Shown in pieces: positions 1 to 9,792 of a DNA stretch of 64,000 nucleotides. The DNA is from Halalkalibacter suaedae (GTDB taxonomy: Bacteria > Bacillota > Bacilli > Bacillales > Bacillaceae_D). The stretch's first letter is position 1. Every line of letters begins with the position of its first letter. The stretch covers positions 186,001 to 250,000 of the forward strand of contig NZ_JAGKSQ010000006.1 in the NCBI RefSeq assembly GCF_017939705.1. Reading direction: 5' to 3'. The notes under the pieces were generated by a model, which ran no database searches, had not been told where the DNA came from, and worked only from the letters and a program-made list of their open reading frames with translations. The position numbers and the translations under genes were made by a program.

Positions 1-1418
<1,418 letters not shown>

Positions 1419-1426
1419 TATAATAG

Positions 1427-1462
1427 AAACCCCACCGTCAATTTATAACGGTGGGGTTTTTG
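1427..1462 (+). terminator. Intrinsic terminator of katG
   Basis: Inverted repeat with arms AAACCCCACCGT and ACGGTGGGGTTT, then a T-run, 9 bases after the katG stop. Confidence 0.93.
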
Positions 1463-1491
1463 CATTTCGGCCAGATCTAATATATTAATGA

Positions 1492-2570
1492 GATTTTGAT
1501 CCAATTTTCCGTAGTTATGAGCCACATTTCTCCTTTTATGAGCGGGATCGCCGTCCTTATGAGCCAGATCCTCACATTTATGAGCGGCAACCACTTGGCT
1601 GGCTTTTCATTCAATAAAAGCTCTTCTACATAGAGAAATTTAATCAAAAATCCAGCCAATGTGGAAGCTTTTTCAAAGATGAGGTGACTTTCCAGCTTAG
1701 GTTCAGCTGAGAATTGAGTGTTGGGTGAAGATTATGATCCAGTTCTCCATACTTATGAGCCGCATTTCTCCTTTTATGAGCGGGATCACCGTACTTATGA
1801 GCCAGATCCTCACTTTTATGAGCGGCAACCATTTGGCTGGCTTTTCATTCAATAAAAGCTCTTTTAAATAGAGCCGTTTAATCAAAAATCCAGCCAATGT
1901 GACAGCTTTTTCAAAGGTGAGGTGCTTCTAAGCTTAGGTTCAGCTGAGAATTGAGTGTTGGGTGAAGATTATGAGCCAATTCTCCATACTTATGAGCCGC
2001 ATTTCTCCTCTTATGAGCGGGATCGCCTTACTTATGAGCCAGATCCACACATTTATGAGCGGCAACCATTTGGCTGGCTTTTCATTCAATAAAAGCTCTT
2101 CTACATAGAGAAATTTAATCAAAAATCCAGCCAATGTGGAAGCTTTTTCAAAGATGAGGTGACTTTCCAGCTTAGGTTCAGCTGAGAATTGAGTGTTGGC
2201 TGAAGATTATGATCCAGTTCTCCATACTTATGAGCCGCATTTCTCCTTTTATGAGCGGGATCGCCGTCCTTATGAGCCAGATCCTCACATTTATGAGCGG
2301 CAACCATTTGGCTGGCTTTTCATTCAATAAAAGCTCTTCTACATAGAGAAATTTAATCAAAAATCCAGCCAATGTGGAAGCTTTTTCAAGGATGAGGTGA
2401 CTTTCCAGCTTAGGTTCAGCTGAGAATTGAGTGTTGGGTGAAGATTATGATCCAGTTCTCCATACTTATGAGCCGCATTTCTCCTTTTATGAGCGGGATC
2501 GCCGTCCTTATGAGCCAGATCCTCACATTTATGAGCGGCAACCACTTGGCTGGCTTTTCATTCAATAAAA
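1492..2570. repeat. Tandem array of about 238-bp units built from 21-bp boxes
   Basis: The string GAGCGGCAA recurs at 1582, 1820, 2057, 2295 and 2533, giving periods of 238, 237, 238 and 238 bp. Each unit holds about five 21-bp boxes made of TTATGAGC (first box TTATGATC) plus 13 variable bases, then a dyad with arms TTGGCTGG and CCAGCCAA about 70 bp apart. The last unit stops at 2570. The complementary strand reads as degenerate heptapeptides with a recurring AHK, giving several short overlapping frames with no good ribosome binding sites. The array lies between two convergent genes that each have a terminator, so I read it as non-coding repeat DNA. Confidence 0.9.
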
Positions 2571-2620
2571 TCCCCTCATCCACCGATAGCTGATTAAAAC
2601 ACTTAAATAGTAGATATAAA

Positions 2621-2655
2621 AAAACCGGAAAGAACACTAGGTTCTTTCCGGTTTA
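2621..2655 (-). terminator. Terminator of the FGGY kinase gene
   Basis: Perfect inverted repeat, arms AAACCGGAAAGAAC and GTTCTTTCCGGTTT with a 5-base loop, followed on the minus strand by a U-run. Confidence 0.92.
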
Positions 2656-2688
2656 CTTCCTAATAAGAAGTTGTAAAATAACTTGCTA

Positions 2689-4287
2689 CTATTTAAGACT
2701 ATTCACTGCTGCTCTTTCAATCTCAAGACCAGCTTTATAACGCTCCATGAATTGTTCAAAACCAGTTACATCTTCAGCCTCTGGAGAAACTGTCTTCACA
2801 GATTGGCCTGCAAACACACTCTCATTCAAATAGTCCTCTAATGTTTCATTTTCTTTTTTATTAATCATGTATGATCCAAGCAGAGCAATTCCCCAAGCTC
2901 CACCTTCTCCTGCTGTTTCCATTACCGAGACAGGTACATTAAAGGCAGCAGCTAAGATTCTCTGTCCAACACCTTCAGTTTTAAACAGTCCGCCATGCCC
3001 TAACACTTCATCAAGTTCTACTTTTTCTTCTTTGAATAAAATATCCATTCCTATTTTCATCGCACCAAATGCTGTGAATAAATGAACACGCATGAAATTA
3101 GCTAGGTTGAAATTACTTCCAGACGATCGTACAAACAATGGACGACCTTCTTCAAAATGAGTCATATGCTCACCAGAAAGATAGCCATATGATAATAGAC
3201 CACCACCGTCGGCATCTCCTTGAAGAGCCGAATTAAATAACGTTTCATACAATTTATTCTTATCGATGTCCAGGCCGATTGCTTTTGAAAATTCATCAAA
3301 CAATCCTACCCATGCATTCAAGTCAGAAGAACAGTTATTCGAGTGAGCCATCGCTACAAGATTACCTGTTGGTGTTGTGACTAGATCGATTTCAGGATGT
3401 ACCTTCGATAGATCCTTTTCAACTACAACCATCGCAAATGCAGACGTCCCTGCAGATACATTCCCAGTACGTTTAGCAATACTATTCGTTGCGACCATAC
3501 CCGTACCCGCGTCACCTTCTGGCGGACAAAGTGGAATACCAGCCTTCAACTCGCCACTTACATCAAGCAGCCTTGCCCCTTCTTCTGTTAATTCACCAGC
3601 ATTTTCACCTGCTACTAACACATTTGGTAGAATATCTTCTAGCTTCCAAGGCAGATTTTGTGTTTCAATTGATTGATTAAATTGCTTAATCATCGTTTCA
3701 TTAAAGCTCTTCGTATCCAAATCTATCGGAAACACACCAGAAGCCTCACCAACTCCTAATACTTTCTTTCCTGTCAGCTTCCAATGAACATAACCAGCTA
3801 ATGTAGTCTGAAAGTGAATGTCGCTAATATGCTCTTCCTTATTCAGAATAGCTTGATAAAGGTGAGCAATACTCCATCTTTGAGGAATATTGTAATTAAA
3901 TAACTTTGTTAATTCAGTAGAAGCTTGTTCGGTAATGTTATTACGCCAAGTTCGGAAAGGCACCAAAAGCTCTCCGTCTTTATCAAAAGCCATATAACCA
4001 TGCATCATTGCACTAAAACCAATAGCACCTACTGTTTGTAGAGTGACGCCATACTGCTCTTTCACATCTGCAGACAATTTTTGATAGCTATCTTGTAAAC
4101 CCTTCCAAATATCTTCTAAACTATATGTCCAGACATTATCGACAAAGCTATTTTCCCAATCATGGCTACCAGAAGCGATCGGTTCATTGTTCTCACCAAT
4201 AAGAACAGCTTTAATTCGAGTTGATCCAAGTTCAATCCCTAATACTGTCTTGCCACTTTCAATGGTGCTTTTCACATCAAGACTCAT
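2689..4287 (-). CDS. FGGY-family carbohydrate kinase (xylulokinase/ribulokinase-like)
   Basis: ATP-dependent sugar kinase of 532 residues. The N-terminal FGGY domain begins with the phosphate-binding [16 protein letters not shown] (about residues 16-31); the C-terminal domain has [13 protein letters not shown] and the ATP-site stretch [13 protein letters not shown] (about residues 430-470). The start is supported by TTGGAGG seven bases upstream of ATG. It is monocistronic, with a terminator behind it and a 17-bp-spacer promoter in front. An AraR-like operator upstream suggests an L-arabinose connection, which would fit a ribulokinase of the alternative FGGY type reported in clostridia (AraK). 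The substrate is inferred from this operator only; xylulose or another ketose remains possible. Confidence 0.85.
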   Translation of the reverse strand: MSLDVKSTIESGKTVLGIELGSTRIKAVLIGENNEPIASGSHDWENSFVDNVWTYSLEDIWKGLQDSYQKLSADVKEQYGVTLQTVGAIGFSAMMHGYMAFDKDGELLVPFRTWRNNITEQASTELTKLFNYNIPQRWSIAHLYQAILNKEEHISDIHFQTTLAGYVHWKLTGKKVLGVGEASGVFPIDLDTKSFNETMIKQFNQSIETQNLPWKLEDILPNVLVAGENAGELTEEGARLLDVSGELKAGIPLCPPEGDAGTGMVATNSIAKRTGNVSAGTSAFAMVVVEKDLSKVHPEIDLVTTPTGNLVAMAHSNNCSSDLNAWVGLFDEFSKAIGLDIDKNKLYETLFNSALQGDADGGGLLSYGYLSGEHMTHFEEGRPLFVRSSGSNFNLANFMRVHLFTAFGAMKIGMDILFKEEKVELDEVLGHGGLFKTEGVGQRILAAAFNVPVSVMETAGEGGAWGIALLGSYMINKKENETLEDYLNESVFAGQSVKTVSPEAEDVTGFEQFMERYKAGLEIERAAVNSLK

Positions 4288-4394
4288 TTAAATTTCCTCC
4301 AAGTAAGTAATAGTTTTTTAACTTTATAAAGTAAATAATTACGAATGACTAAATCAAATCTTGGTTGCTACGTTTTAGCGACTTTGTTCAAACA

Positions 4395-4508
4395 TTTATA
4401 ATGATACCATCATTATAAAAGAACTGAATTAATAATACAATCAAAAATGTACGTACAACTAATTTTATCATGCTTGCTTTTTCTATATAAAAACGTACGA
4501 ATATGTTT
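4395..4508 (-). promoter_or_regulatory. Promoter with AraR-like operator and palindrome for the sugar kinase
   Basis: On the minus strand TTGTAT (4440-4435), a 17-bp spacer and TATAAT (4417-4412) form a promoter. Bases 4445-4460 (AAATGTACGTACAACT) match the AraR operator consensus ATTTGTACGTACAAAT at 13 of 16 positions, 4 bp upstream of the -35. A second CGTACG core lies at 4494-4499, 44 bp away centre to centre, but matches less well. A perfect 11-bp-arm palindrome (4395-4419, TTTATAATGAT with 3-bp spacer) covers the -10. The operator assignment is inferred from consensus memory. Confidence 0.6.
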
Positions 4509-4523
4509 TTTCATTAGATGAAA

Positions 4524-4699
4524 GGATCCTCATTCCGCCATCTTCGAATATACGCTTATTTTCACGTGTTCTAGGATCTCTGTTCCGCTATTCGCCCGTT
4601 TGACTCCACTATTAGGTTAGGTTTATATAATTAACGGAATCAAAAATCCGTTTTAGACCTTTAGGCTATCTTTATAGCATTTTAGCGGAACGAGGATCC
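4524..4699. repeat. Inverted pair GGATCCTCnTTCCGC in a gene-free stretch
   Basis: Arms at 4524-4538 and 4685-4699 are inverted copies with one mismatch. Between them are weaker relatives (GGATCTCTGTTCCGC near 4571) and a hairpin AACGGA...TCCGTT near 4634-4656. No gene is supported in 4500-4776. Confidence 0.6.
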
Positions 4700-4776
4700 C
4701 CCTAATGATTTATCTAACAAAAAAGGCAACTGCTCTAGTTCAACAGTCACCCCCTTTACTGAAATTCTTCAAATAT

Positions 4777-5877
4777 CTATTCCCATCTAAACGTACGACT
4801 CGCAATAAAAAAGGCGACGATCGTCCACCCACCAAGGATAAGGATCTCAACCCAAAGTCCAGTTATCGGTGTACCCACATTCATCGTTTCCCGAAGAGCC
4901 GTACTTAAGTGAGCAATAGGTAAAATGTTGACAATCGGCTGGAGAAAATCGGGCATGTTGCTAATAGGGAAAAAGACACCACCAAGGAAGAGCATCGGGA
5001 AGGTCGCAAAGCCTGCGATCGGCCCAGCACTCTCTGGATTTTTGGCGACACCCGCGATAATGAAACCAAGTGCCATAAATGCCAATGTCCCTAATATGAC
5101 AAAACCAATTAACACGAGCCATGAACCACTTACGTTCACTCCAAAGATCAAGCTAGCAACGACCAATACGAGTAATGCCTGCAACCCATTTAGGACAAGC
5201 CTTGCGGAGATCTGAGCTGCAATGAATGTTGAGGCTTTTAATCTAGTTCCTTGCATTCTTCGCAAAATACCCCGCTCACGCCAAGCCGAAATCTGTCCAG
5301 CAACGCCATTCATATTGTTACTCATAATCATCATCGCCACAATTCCTGGTACTAGAAAGTCAATATAGCCAAGATCAAGAGCACGGATCCCTTTTGATTC
5401 AATTTCAACAATTGGCGTGTAGTTTGTCACTTGCTTACTCCATTCATCAATCGTCGCATTCACAACGGTAAGGCCGAGCTCTGAAGCTGACATATTTGTT
5501 TCATTATAATAAACAGGTAAGGAATAAGAAGGCTCATCTTCTGTGATAGCAGAGACCGAATCCCCATAGCCTTTAGGAAGCTCCATCACAATTTGGGTAT
5601 CGCCTTTTTCTAAACGGTCTAATGCTGTTGCTAAATCATTAGATTCATTTACAACCAACGCCTCATTTTCTTTCAAAAGCGAGACGATTTCCTCGGAGGT
5701 ATCCGTATCATCATGATCAACAACCGTAATTGAAATCGAGACACCACCTCCATTGCCAACAAATGTGCCTAGTGCGACCATTAAAATAAGCGGAAAGAGT
5801 AATGTGAAAAAGAGTACTTGGCGGTTTCGTGAAAAGATGCGAAGTTGTGCTAATGTTAGTTGCCAGTATGCTTTCAT
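4777..5877 (-). CDS. ABC-2 type transporter permease
   Basis: Membrane subunit of an ABC exporter, 366 residues. One N-terminal membrane helix (about 20-42) is followed by a large extracytoplasmic loop (about 45-180) and five further helices in the C-terminal half, the usual layout of the ABC-2 permeases that partner drug or lantibiotic-type ATPases. The motif AWRERGILRRMQGTRL just before the helix bundle is typical of the family. The start codon overlaps the end of the upstream ATPase gene by 4 bp (ATGA), so the two are translationally coupled. The exported substrate cannot be read from the sequence; drug or toxic-compound efflux is the usual role. Confidence 0.88.
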   Translation of the reverse strand: MKAYWQLTLAQLRIFSRNRQVLFFTLLFPLILMVALGTFVGNGGGVSISITVVDHDDTDTSEEIVSLLKENEALVVNESNDLATALDRLEKGDTQIVMELPKGYGDSVSAITEDEPSYSLPVYYNETNMSASELGLTVVNATIDEWSKQVTNYTPIVEIESKGIRALDLGYIDFLVPGIVAMMIMSNNMNGVAGQISAWRERGILRRMQGTRLKASTFIAAQISARLVLNGLQALLVLVVASLIFGVNVSGSWLVLIGFVILGTLAFMALGFIIAGVAKNPESAGPIAGFATFPMLFLGGVFFPISNMPDFLQPIVNILPIAHLSTALRETMNVGTPITGLWVEILILGGWTIVAFFIASRTFRWE

Positions 5878-6803
5878 TCTCGTAAACTCCTTCCTGTCAT
5901 ATGGATAAATACATCCTCTAATGTCGCCGTTCTCGTCTGCAGATCCTCAAGATTAATGTTTTGATGTGAAGCCTGCTGAATCAAATCCGTTAGTGTCAAC
6001 TGAATTGAATCAGTGTATAAAACGTATCGCTCGTTTCGATTGCTTACTTGCTTTACACCTTGTAATGAATGTAGGAAAGCAGGATCCGCGTTATCTAATA
6101 ATGAGAATTCAACAGCACTATCTGATTGAAGACTTTTCACTAATTTTGCCGGTGAGTCGAGAGCGATCAACTGACCCTGATCCATGATCGCAATTCGATC
6201 ACAGAGTACATGGGCTTCATCCATATAATGCGTCGAGAGAACAACCGTCTTCCCCCTTGCCTTTAGGCTCTCAATAATATCCCACAATGTTCTTCGTGCT
6301 TGAGGATCCAACCCTGTAGTAGGTTCATCAAGAAAGACAATTTTCGGATCATGAATGATTGCAAGCGCAATCGCTAATCGCTGCTTTTGGCCGCCAGATA
6401 AGAATTTGATTCTCGCCTTTTTCTTTTCCGTTAACAACACATCATCTATTAAATCCGCGATTGAAACATGGCTAGGGTAGAAGCTCGCATACATCTCCAT
6501 AATTTCTTGAACGGTTAACAATTCGAAAAGGGAGGTCGATTGAAGCTGAACACCTATCACTTCTTTGACATTTCCTATCTGCTTACGAATATCAAAGCCG
6601 GCAAGACGAGCTGTGCCTTCATCAGGCTTCCGAAGACCGACGAGCATTTCAATCGTTGTTGTTTTCCCTGCACCATTAGGCCCTAGCAAACCAAAAACCT
6701 CGCCAGCTTTCACGTTGAATCTCACATCATTGACAGCGGTGTGTTTATCATATCTCTTGACTAATCCATCAACCTCGATCATATCCTCTTTCATTCTACT
6801 CAC
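5874..6803 (-). CDS. ABC transporter ATP-binding protein (drug-export type)
   Basis: Cytoplasmic ATPase of the two-gene exporter, 309 residues. Walker A GPNGAGKTTT (about 41-50), Q-loop QLQSTSLFE, signature LSGGQKQR, Walker B KIVFLDEPTTGLDP and the switch histidine in STHYMDEA are all intact. The C-terminal 80 residues form the extension seen in DrrA/CcmA-like exporters. A GTG start at 6803 is used here (AAGG 6 bases upstream); an ATG at 6794 (AAAGG 10 bases upstream) is an alternative. A full terminator hairpin ends only 13 bases before the GTG, so transcription must read through it. Confidence 0.9.
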   Translation of the reverse strand: MSRMKEDMIEVDGLVKRYDKHTAVNDVRFNVKAGEVFGLLGPNGAGKTTTIEMLVGLRKPDEGTARLAGFDIRKQIGNVKEVIGVQLQSTSLFELLTVQEIMEMYASFYPSHVSIADLIDDVLLTEKKKARIKFLSGGQKQRLAIALAIIHDPKIVFLDEPTTGLDPQARRTLWDIIESLKARGKTVVLSTHYMDEAHVLCDRIAIMDQGQLIALDSPAKLVKSLQSDSAVEFSLLDNADPAFLHSLQGVKQVSNRNERYVLYTDSIQLTLTDLIQQASHQNINLEDLQTRTATLEDVFIHMTGRSLRE

Positions 6804-6978
6804 ACCTTTCCTTACTAAAAAAAAGGGTTTGTCCTATGACAAACCCCGCAGCAAGGACGGAGCACTACATCTTTTAAAAACCATGAAAGGAAAGAGTTTC
6901 TCCTATCAAGGTAAGTAGCGAACCGAGCCATTGCCAACTTCTATTTTTCATTATACGCGATGGTAATCCGCACGCCAA
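6804..6978 (-). promoter_or_regulatory. Promoter and structured attenuator leader of the ABC exporter
   Basis: TTGGCG (6978-6973), 17 bp and TATAAT (6955-6950) lie at the end of the preceding gene. The roughly 135-nt leader contains a long-range stem (6915-6925 with 6858-6868: CGG/CCG, a 2x2 internal loop, then CGCUAC/GUAGUG). It ends in a perfect terminator, arms GGGTTTGTC and GACAAACCC (6825-6846) with eight U residues (6824-6817). No promoter fits between this terminator and the start codon. It matches no riboswitch class I can name. Confidence 0.6.
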
Positions 6979-7367
6979 TTTTCTACCAATTGCTTAATTT
7001 GATTCGGTGTCAAACTCTCACTCACTGCTTTGTCAACTAAACGAGGCAACTCTTCATCACTAGCAAATCGCAATGCAATTAGCTGCTTCATAGATACGCG
7101 ATTGTCTAGACGCTTCCCAGTTAACACAAAATAACGAAAGTTCTCTTCAGAACGAATTAGGCGATCCTGAAGCTTTAACGCATAAAGTCTTACTTTTGCA
7201 ACAATAAATAAGAACAAGAAGGCTCCTATAACCGATAGTAAACTAGCTAGTGAAAATCCACCGACAAGTTGAATAATACTAAGAATCACAGTAAGTAGTG
7301 CAAGTGGTGTCAATACATAATGAAAAAGCGGGTCAATCATAGCATGTTTATTGTAATTTTGTTCCAT
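6951..7367 (-). CDS. DUF6526-like membrane protein
   Basis: Small membrane protein of 138 residues. Two adjacent hydrophobic helices near the N-terminus (about 17-60, LTPLALLTVILSIIQLVGG and LLSVIGAFLFLFIVAKV) are followed by a charged cytoplasmic tail rich in Arg, Glu and Leu. It resembles the DUF6526 family of Bacillaceae, whose function is unknown. ATG 7367 is chosen because AGGTG lies 6 bases upstream; a GTG at 7376 would overlap the ribosome binding site. Its 3' end carries the promoter of the downstream ABC operon. Confidence 0.7.
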   Translation of the reverse strand: MEQNYNKHAMIDPLFHYVLTPLALLTVILSIIQLVGGFSLASLLSVIGAFLFLFIVAKVRLYALKLQDRLIRSEENFRYFVLTGKRLDNRVSMKQLIALRFASDEELPRLVDKAVSESLTPNQIKQLVENWRADYHRV

Positions 7368-7573
7368 CTCATACACCTGCCCCTTTTAAAAAGTTTGAGT
7401 TAATCATCGCGAGTCTCAGCAACCCTTCTCAATCGTACCATATAGTATATTTAATGCCATTCACCTTATAACTATATGTACAAAAAATATCTATTCTATC
7501 GCGATTTCAAGTAGGGCGTTACTGAAAAAGAAAAACCTCATCCTTATTGGACATGTATAATGCTAGAAACGAT

Positions 7574-7702
7574 TCACCCTTTTACTAATCTTGAACGTAT
7601 TTTCCTTGAAAATAACTCAATGATTAATATTAGAAGACTAACTAACCCTATTTGAATGGACCACTTGATCCCATTTATAATCACGCTTCGCTCAAAATTC
7701 AT
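7574..7702 (-). CDS. Possible 42-residue single-helix membrane peptide
   Basis: From ATG 7702 (MNFERSVIING) the frame gives one hydrophobic helix (WSIQIGLVSLLILIIELF) and a basic tail (SRKIRSRLVKG). GGAG lies about 10 bases upstream of the ATG. No family is recognised and there is no terminator, so it may be chance. Confidence 0.3.
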   Translation of the reverse strand: MNFERSVIINGIKWSIQIGLVSLLILIIELFSRKIRSRLVKG

Positions 7703-7819
7703 GGAGCATTTTCTCCAGCTCCACCATGCCCTTAAAGTCTCACCTAGAAAAGAACGGAATCTGATCTGATGTCTCGAAATCAAAATCAGATGTGGATTTT
7801 GGATTTCTCTTTCATTCTG

Positions 7820-7893
7820 TTCTTGTTGTTGTTGTTCTTCTTCTTCTTTTTCTTCTTCTTTTTCTTCTTCTTTTTCTTCTTCTTTTTCTTCTT
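7820..7893. repeat. Polypyrimidine microsatellite, 12-bp unit
   Basis: Four exact units of CTTTTTCTTCTT at 7846-7893, preceded by short TTG and TTC runs. The plus-strand frame through it is a phenylalanine run and not a gene. Confidence 0.9.
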
Positions 7894-8167
7894 ATTGTCC
7901 ACGTATCGTTCATTTTTGAGCAGAGCAAAGCAAACCGTTCAAAATTCATCGATTAGAGACTGTTTCTTTACAATATATTCGAAAAATATGGTTCCTCAAT
8001 AGTTAGTAATGGAGACCTACGTCCTTTTAGCTCTAAGAGAAACATATTTTGTATCAATTTCTTTCATTACTCCCCAATCGTTCGAGCACCCTATTTGAAT
8101 CACTCAAAAATTAGCCATCAAGTCATCATCCTCTCAAGATTTTATGTAGTTCTCAAAAAAGATTACT

Positions 8168-8361
8168 TGCGGACATTGGTTCCGTTAAACAAGGAGAAAA
8201 ACGAAAAATCGTGCAGTAACGGACATTTAATCCGTTATTCAGTGCTATAACTGTAATTTTTTTAAGATTTATATGAAATAACGGAACATATGTCCGTAAG
8301 CATGTTAAAGAAGGGGAATTATCGAGGTTTAAGGGATCATATGTCCGTAAAGAGTTCTACA
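8168..8361 (+). repeat. Dispersed ACGGA/TCCGT dyad element, copy 1
   Basis: About 195 bp with four dyads: GGACATTGGTTCCGTTA, ACGGACATTTAATCCGT, ACGGAACATATGTCCGT and GGGATCATATGTCCGTAA. The spacers between the dyads are also conserved. The same order recurs at 25258-25452 and, inverted, at 17796-17993. Confidence 0.88.
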
Positions 8362-8529
8362 ACACTCAATACAGGAAAACAACGGTTCCGTTCATTGCTT
8401 AAAGACCTCTGAAAAAGGGAAATACATACCTTTCCTAGCTCAAAACCTTAAAATCATCAAAGGATTTTTAATGGCTTAGCCTATAAAATTTTAGGAAAAG
8501 ATCGATCGATGTTCATTTCTACAGTCAAG

Positions 8530-8564
8530 GAAAAAAGCAATCCCCGCTTCATAGAGGATTGCTC
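8530..8564 (-). terminator. Terminator downstream of the DUF2642-like gene
   Basis: Arms AGCAATCC (8536-8543) and GGATTGCT (8556-8563), with a U-run on the minus strand, about 105 bp after the stop at 8670. Confidence 0.8.
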
Positions 8565-8669
8565 TTAATAGCTGCAAAAGTAGCTACTGTACTATCTTAG
8601 ATCTCGGTATCTAAAAGGCTTATCAACTCATAACTGCCTATACTTATTATATTCTTACTATTTTCGGTT

Positions 8670-8924
8670 TTAGGACTCTGGCATAACCCAAATAATTTCA
8701 CTTATGCGAACAAAGAATGTCGAATCATATTCTTGAATCACAACATGATCAGGTTTAACATCCCTAATCATCCCATTTACTGGCCCACGTGAAGTATCAA
8801 TAACCACTCTTTTTCCAATAATGCTACGAAGAGTTGCATATACATAAGGCTCTACTAACATAACTTGCATAGGTGAATCAGGTGCTTGTGAATACATCAT
8901 TCCATTTGGATGCATATTGTTCAT
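8670..8924 (-). CDS. DUF2642/YuzF-like small protein
   Basis: 84 residues. The core from about residue 25 (VEPYVYATLRSIIGKRVVIDTSRGPVNGMIRDVKPDHVVIQ) is a compact beta-rich Sm/LSM-like fold typical of the DUF2642 family in spore-formers, in which YuzF and spore-coat-associated proteins are found; the biochemical role is unknown. The N-terminal Met/Asn/Pro-rich stretch is poorly conserved in such proteins. Either ATG 8924 or the in-frame ATG three codons on could start it: GAGAGG sits very close to the first. It is monocistronic with its own terminator. Confidence 0.75.
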   Translation of the reverse strand: MNNMHPNGMMYSQAPDSPMQVMLVEPYVYATLRSIIGKRVVIDTSRGPVNGMIRDVKPDHVVIQEYDSTFFVRISEIIWVMPES

Positions 8925-9124
8925 TTCCTCTCTTAGTAAGTACTATTTTTACATTTTCATTTTATTACTTACTAGCTTGACTCGTGCCTATCCTTAGAAA
9001 TTTTTTCGTTAGGAATGAATTTATAAAGTATGTGAACCATACCACTTCTTACAATAAACACTATCGTAAAATAAACAAATCAGAATCGCCTTTTAATAAT
9101 CCAAGCTCCTACTCAGTTTGAGAG

Positions 9125-9325
9125 TCATCTCTTATCCTTTTCTAGTATCTCTATTATTTTATCTAATTTCTTTTCAACCTCATTCATATCACTGGCTTTT
9201 TCTTTTGAATTTAATAGCAATCTCCTTATAAAAAGAGTAAAAGAAATGACAAATAAAACGATAAGTCCTAAGAACACAAATTGGAAAATAACACCTAGGA
9301 TATTTACTTGTTCAAACAACATCAT
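9125..9325 (-). CDS. Small membrane protein (DUF4083-like)
   Basis: 66 residues: one long hydrophobic segment (about 9-33, GVIFQFVFLGLIVLFVISFTLF), an Arg-Arg boundary, then an amphipathic coiled-coil-like tail (EVEKKLDKIIEILEKDKR). This layout matches the DUF4083 small membrane proteins of Bacillus; function unknown. GAGGGGA precedes the two consecutive ATGs; the spacing favours the second or the following TTG, so the exact start is uncertain by two codons. Confidence 0.7.
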   Translation of the reverse strand: MMLFEQVNILGVIFQFVFLGLIVLFVISFTLFIRRLLLNSKEKASDMNEVEKKLDKIIEILEKDKR

Positions 9326-9379
9326 TCCCCTCTTTCACGTTGTTTTAAGTAAAAATACGCATTAAAATAACTATATAAT

Positions 9380-9589
9380 TTAAGAACAACAAGCTACCAC
9401 ATCAAACAAATCCTCCTCACTAATCCAAATTTCACCTTCTCTTATTTCATACTTGATATTCGCTTGATCTAAACGCTGTAGTTGATTATCTGTTTTATCT
9501 GTCCAATATGTATCAATTTCTCCTGAACTACAAGCAGATAATGTAATGAGTGTAACTATTGCAAACGTCATAACTACTAATTTTTTCAT
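9380..9589 (-). CDS. Small predicted lipoprotein
   Basis: 69 residues with a type II signal peptide: MKKLVVMTFAIVTLIT followed by the lipobox LSAC, giving a mature protein of about 50 residues anchored at the outer face of the membrane. The mature part is acidic and ends in a Cys-Cys pair (VVACCS). No family is recognised. It is probably co-transcribed with the small membrane gene 55 bp downstream on the same strand. Confidence 0.7.
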   Translation of the reverse strand: MKKLVVMTFAIVTLITLSACSSGEIDTYWTDKTDNQLQRLDQANIKYEIREGEIWISEEDLFDVVACCS

Positions 9590-9792
9590 TTCACCCTTCC
9601 TCCGATCACTATTACCTTAAAAGACAATTCATTCTCGAACAAACCAGCATCAATAGTTCATTACTAGCTTTTACTACAAGGAAATCAAGAAATGCAAAGC
9701 CATTATTCTTGATGAATTTCAATCTTTCCTCCCCTTTAGCTACTACTCAGCTATTCCACCTAAACGTTCTCTATAGATGAAGAAGAAGGATG

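Larger units (their letters stand above)
7384..8167. other. Gene-poor stretch
   Basis: Apart from one weak 42-codon frame and a pyrimidine microsatellite, I see no supported gene, RNA or terminator here. Confidence 0.6.

Noticed and set aside
1492-2570. CRISPR array
   Set aside because: Repeats and spacers are not of CRISPR form: the spacers between boxes are themselves repeated from unit to unit, and no cas genes are near.
1477-2637. Seven overlapping minus-strand frames of 60-73 codons with AHK heptapeptides and MAGFLIK starts
   Set aside because: They are produced by the 238-bp tandem repeat, in two frames at once, with no ribosome binding sites, and lie between two convergent terminated genes.
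4705-4908. 67-codon plus-strand frame
   Set aside because: It runs antisense into the 3' end of the ABC permease gene and has no ribosome binding site or recognisable protein.
7769-8002. Plus-strand frame with a long phenylalanine run
   Set aside because: It is only the translation of the polypyrimidine microsatellite; no ribosome binding site or family.
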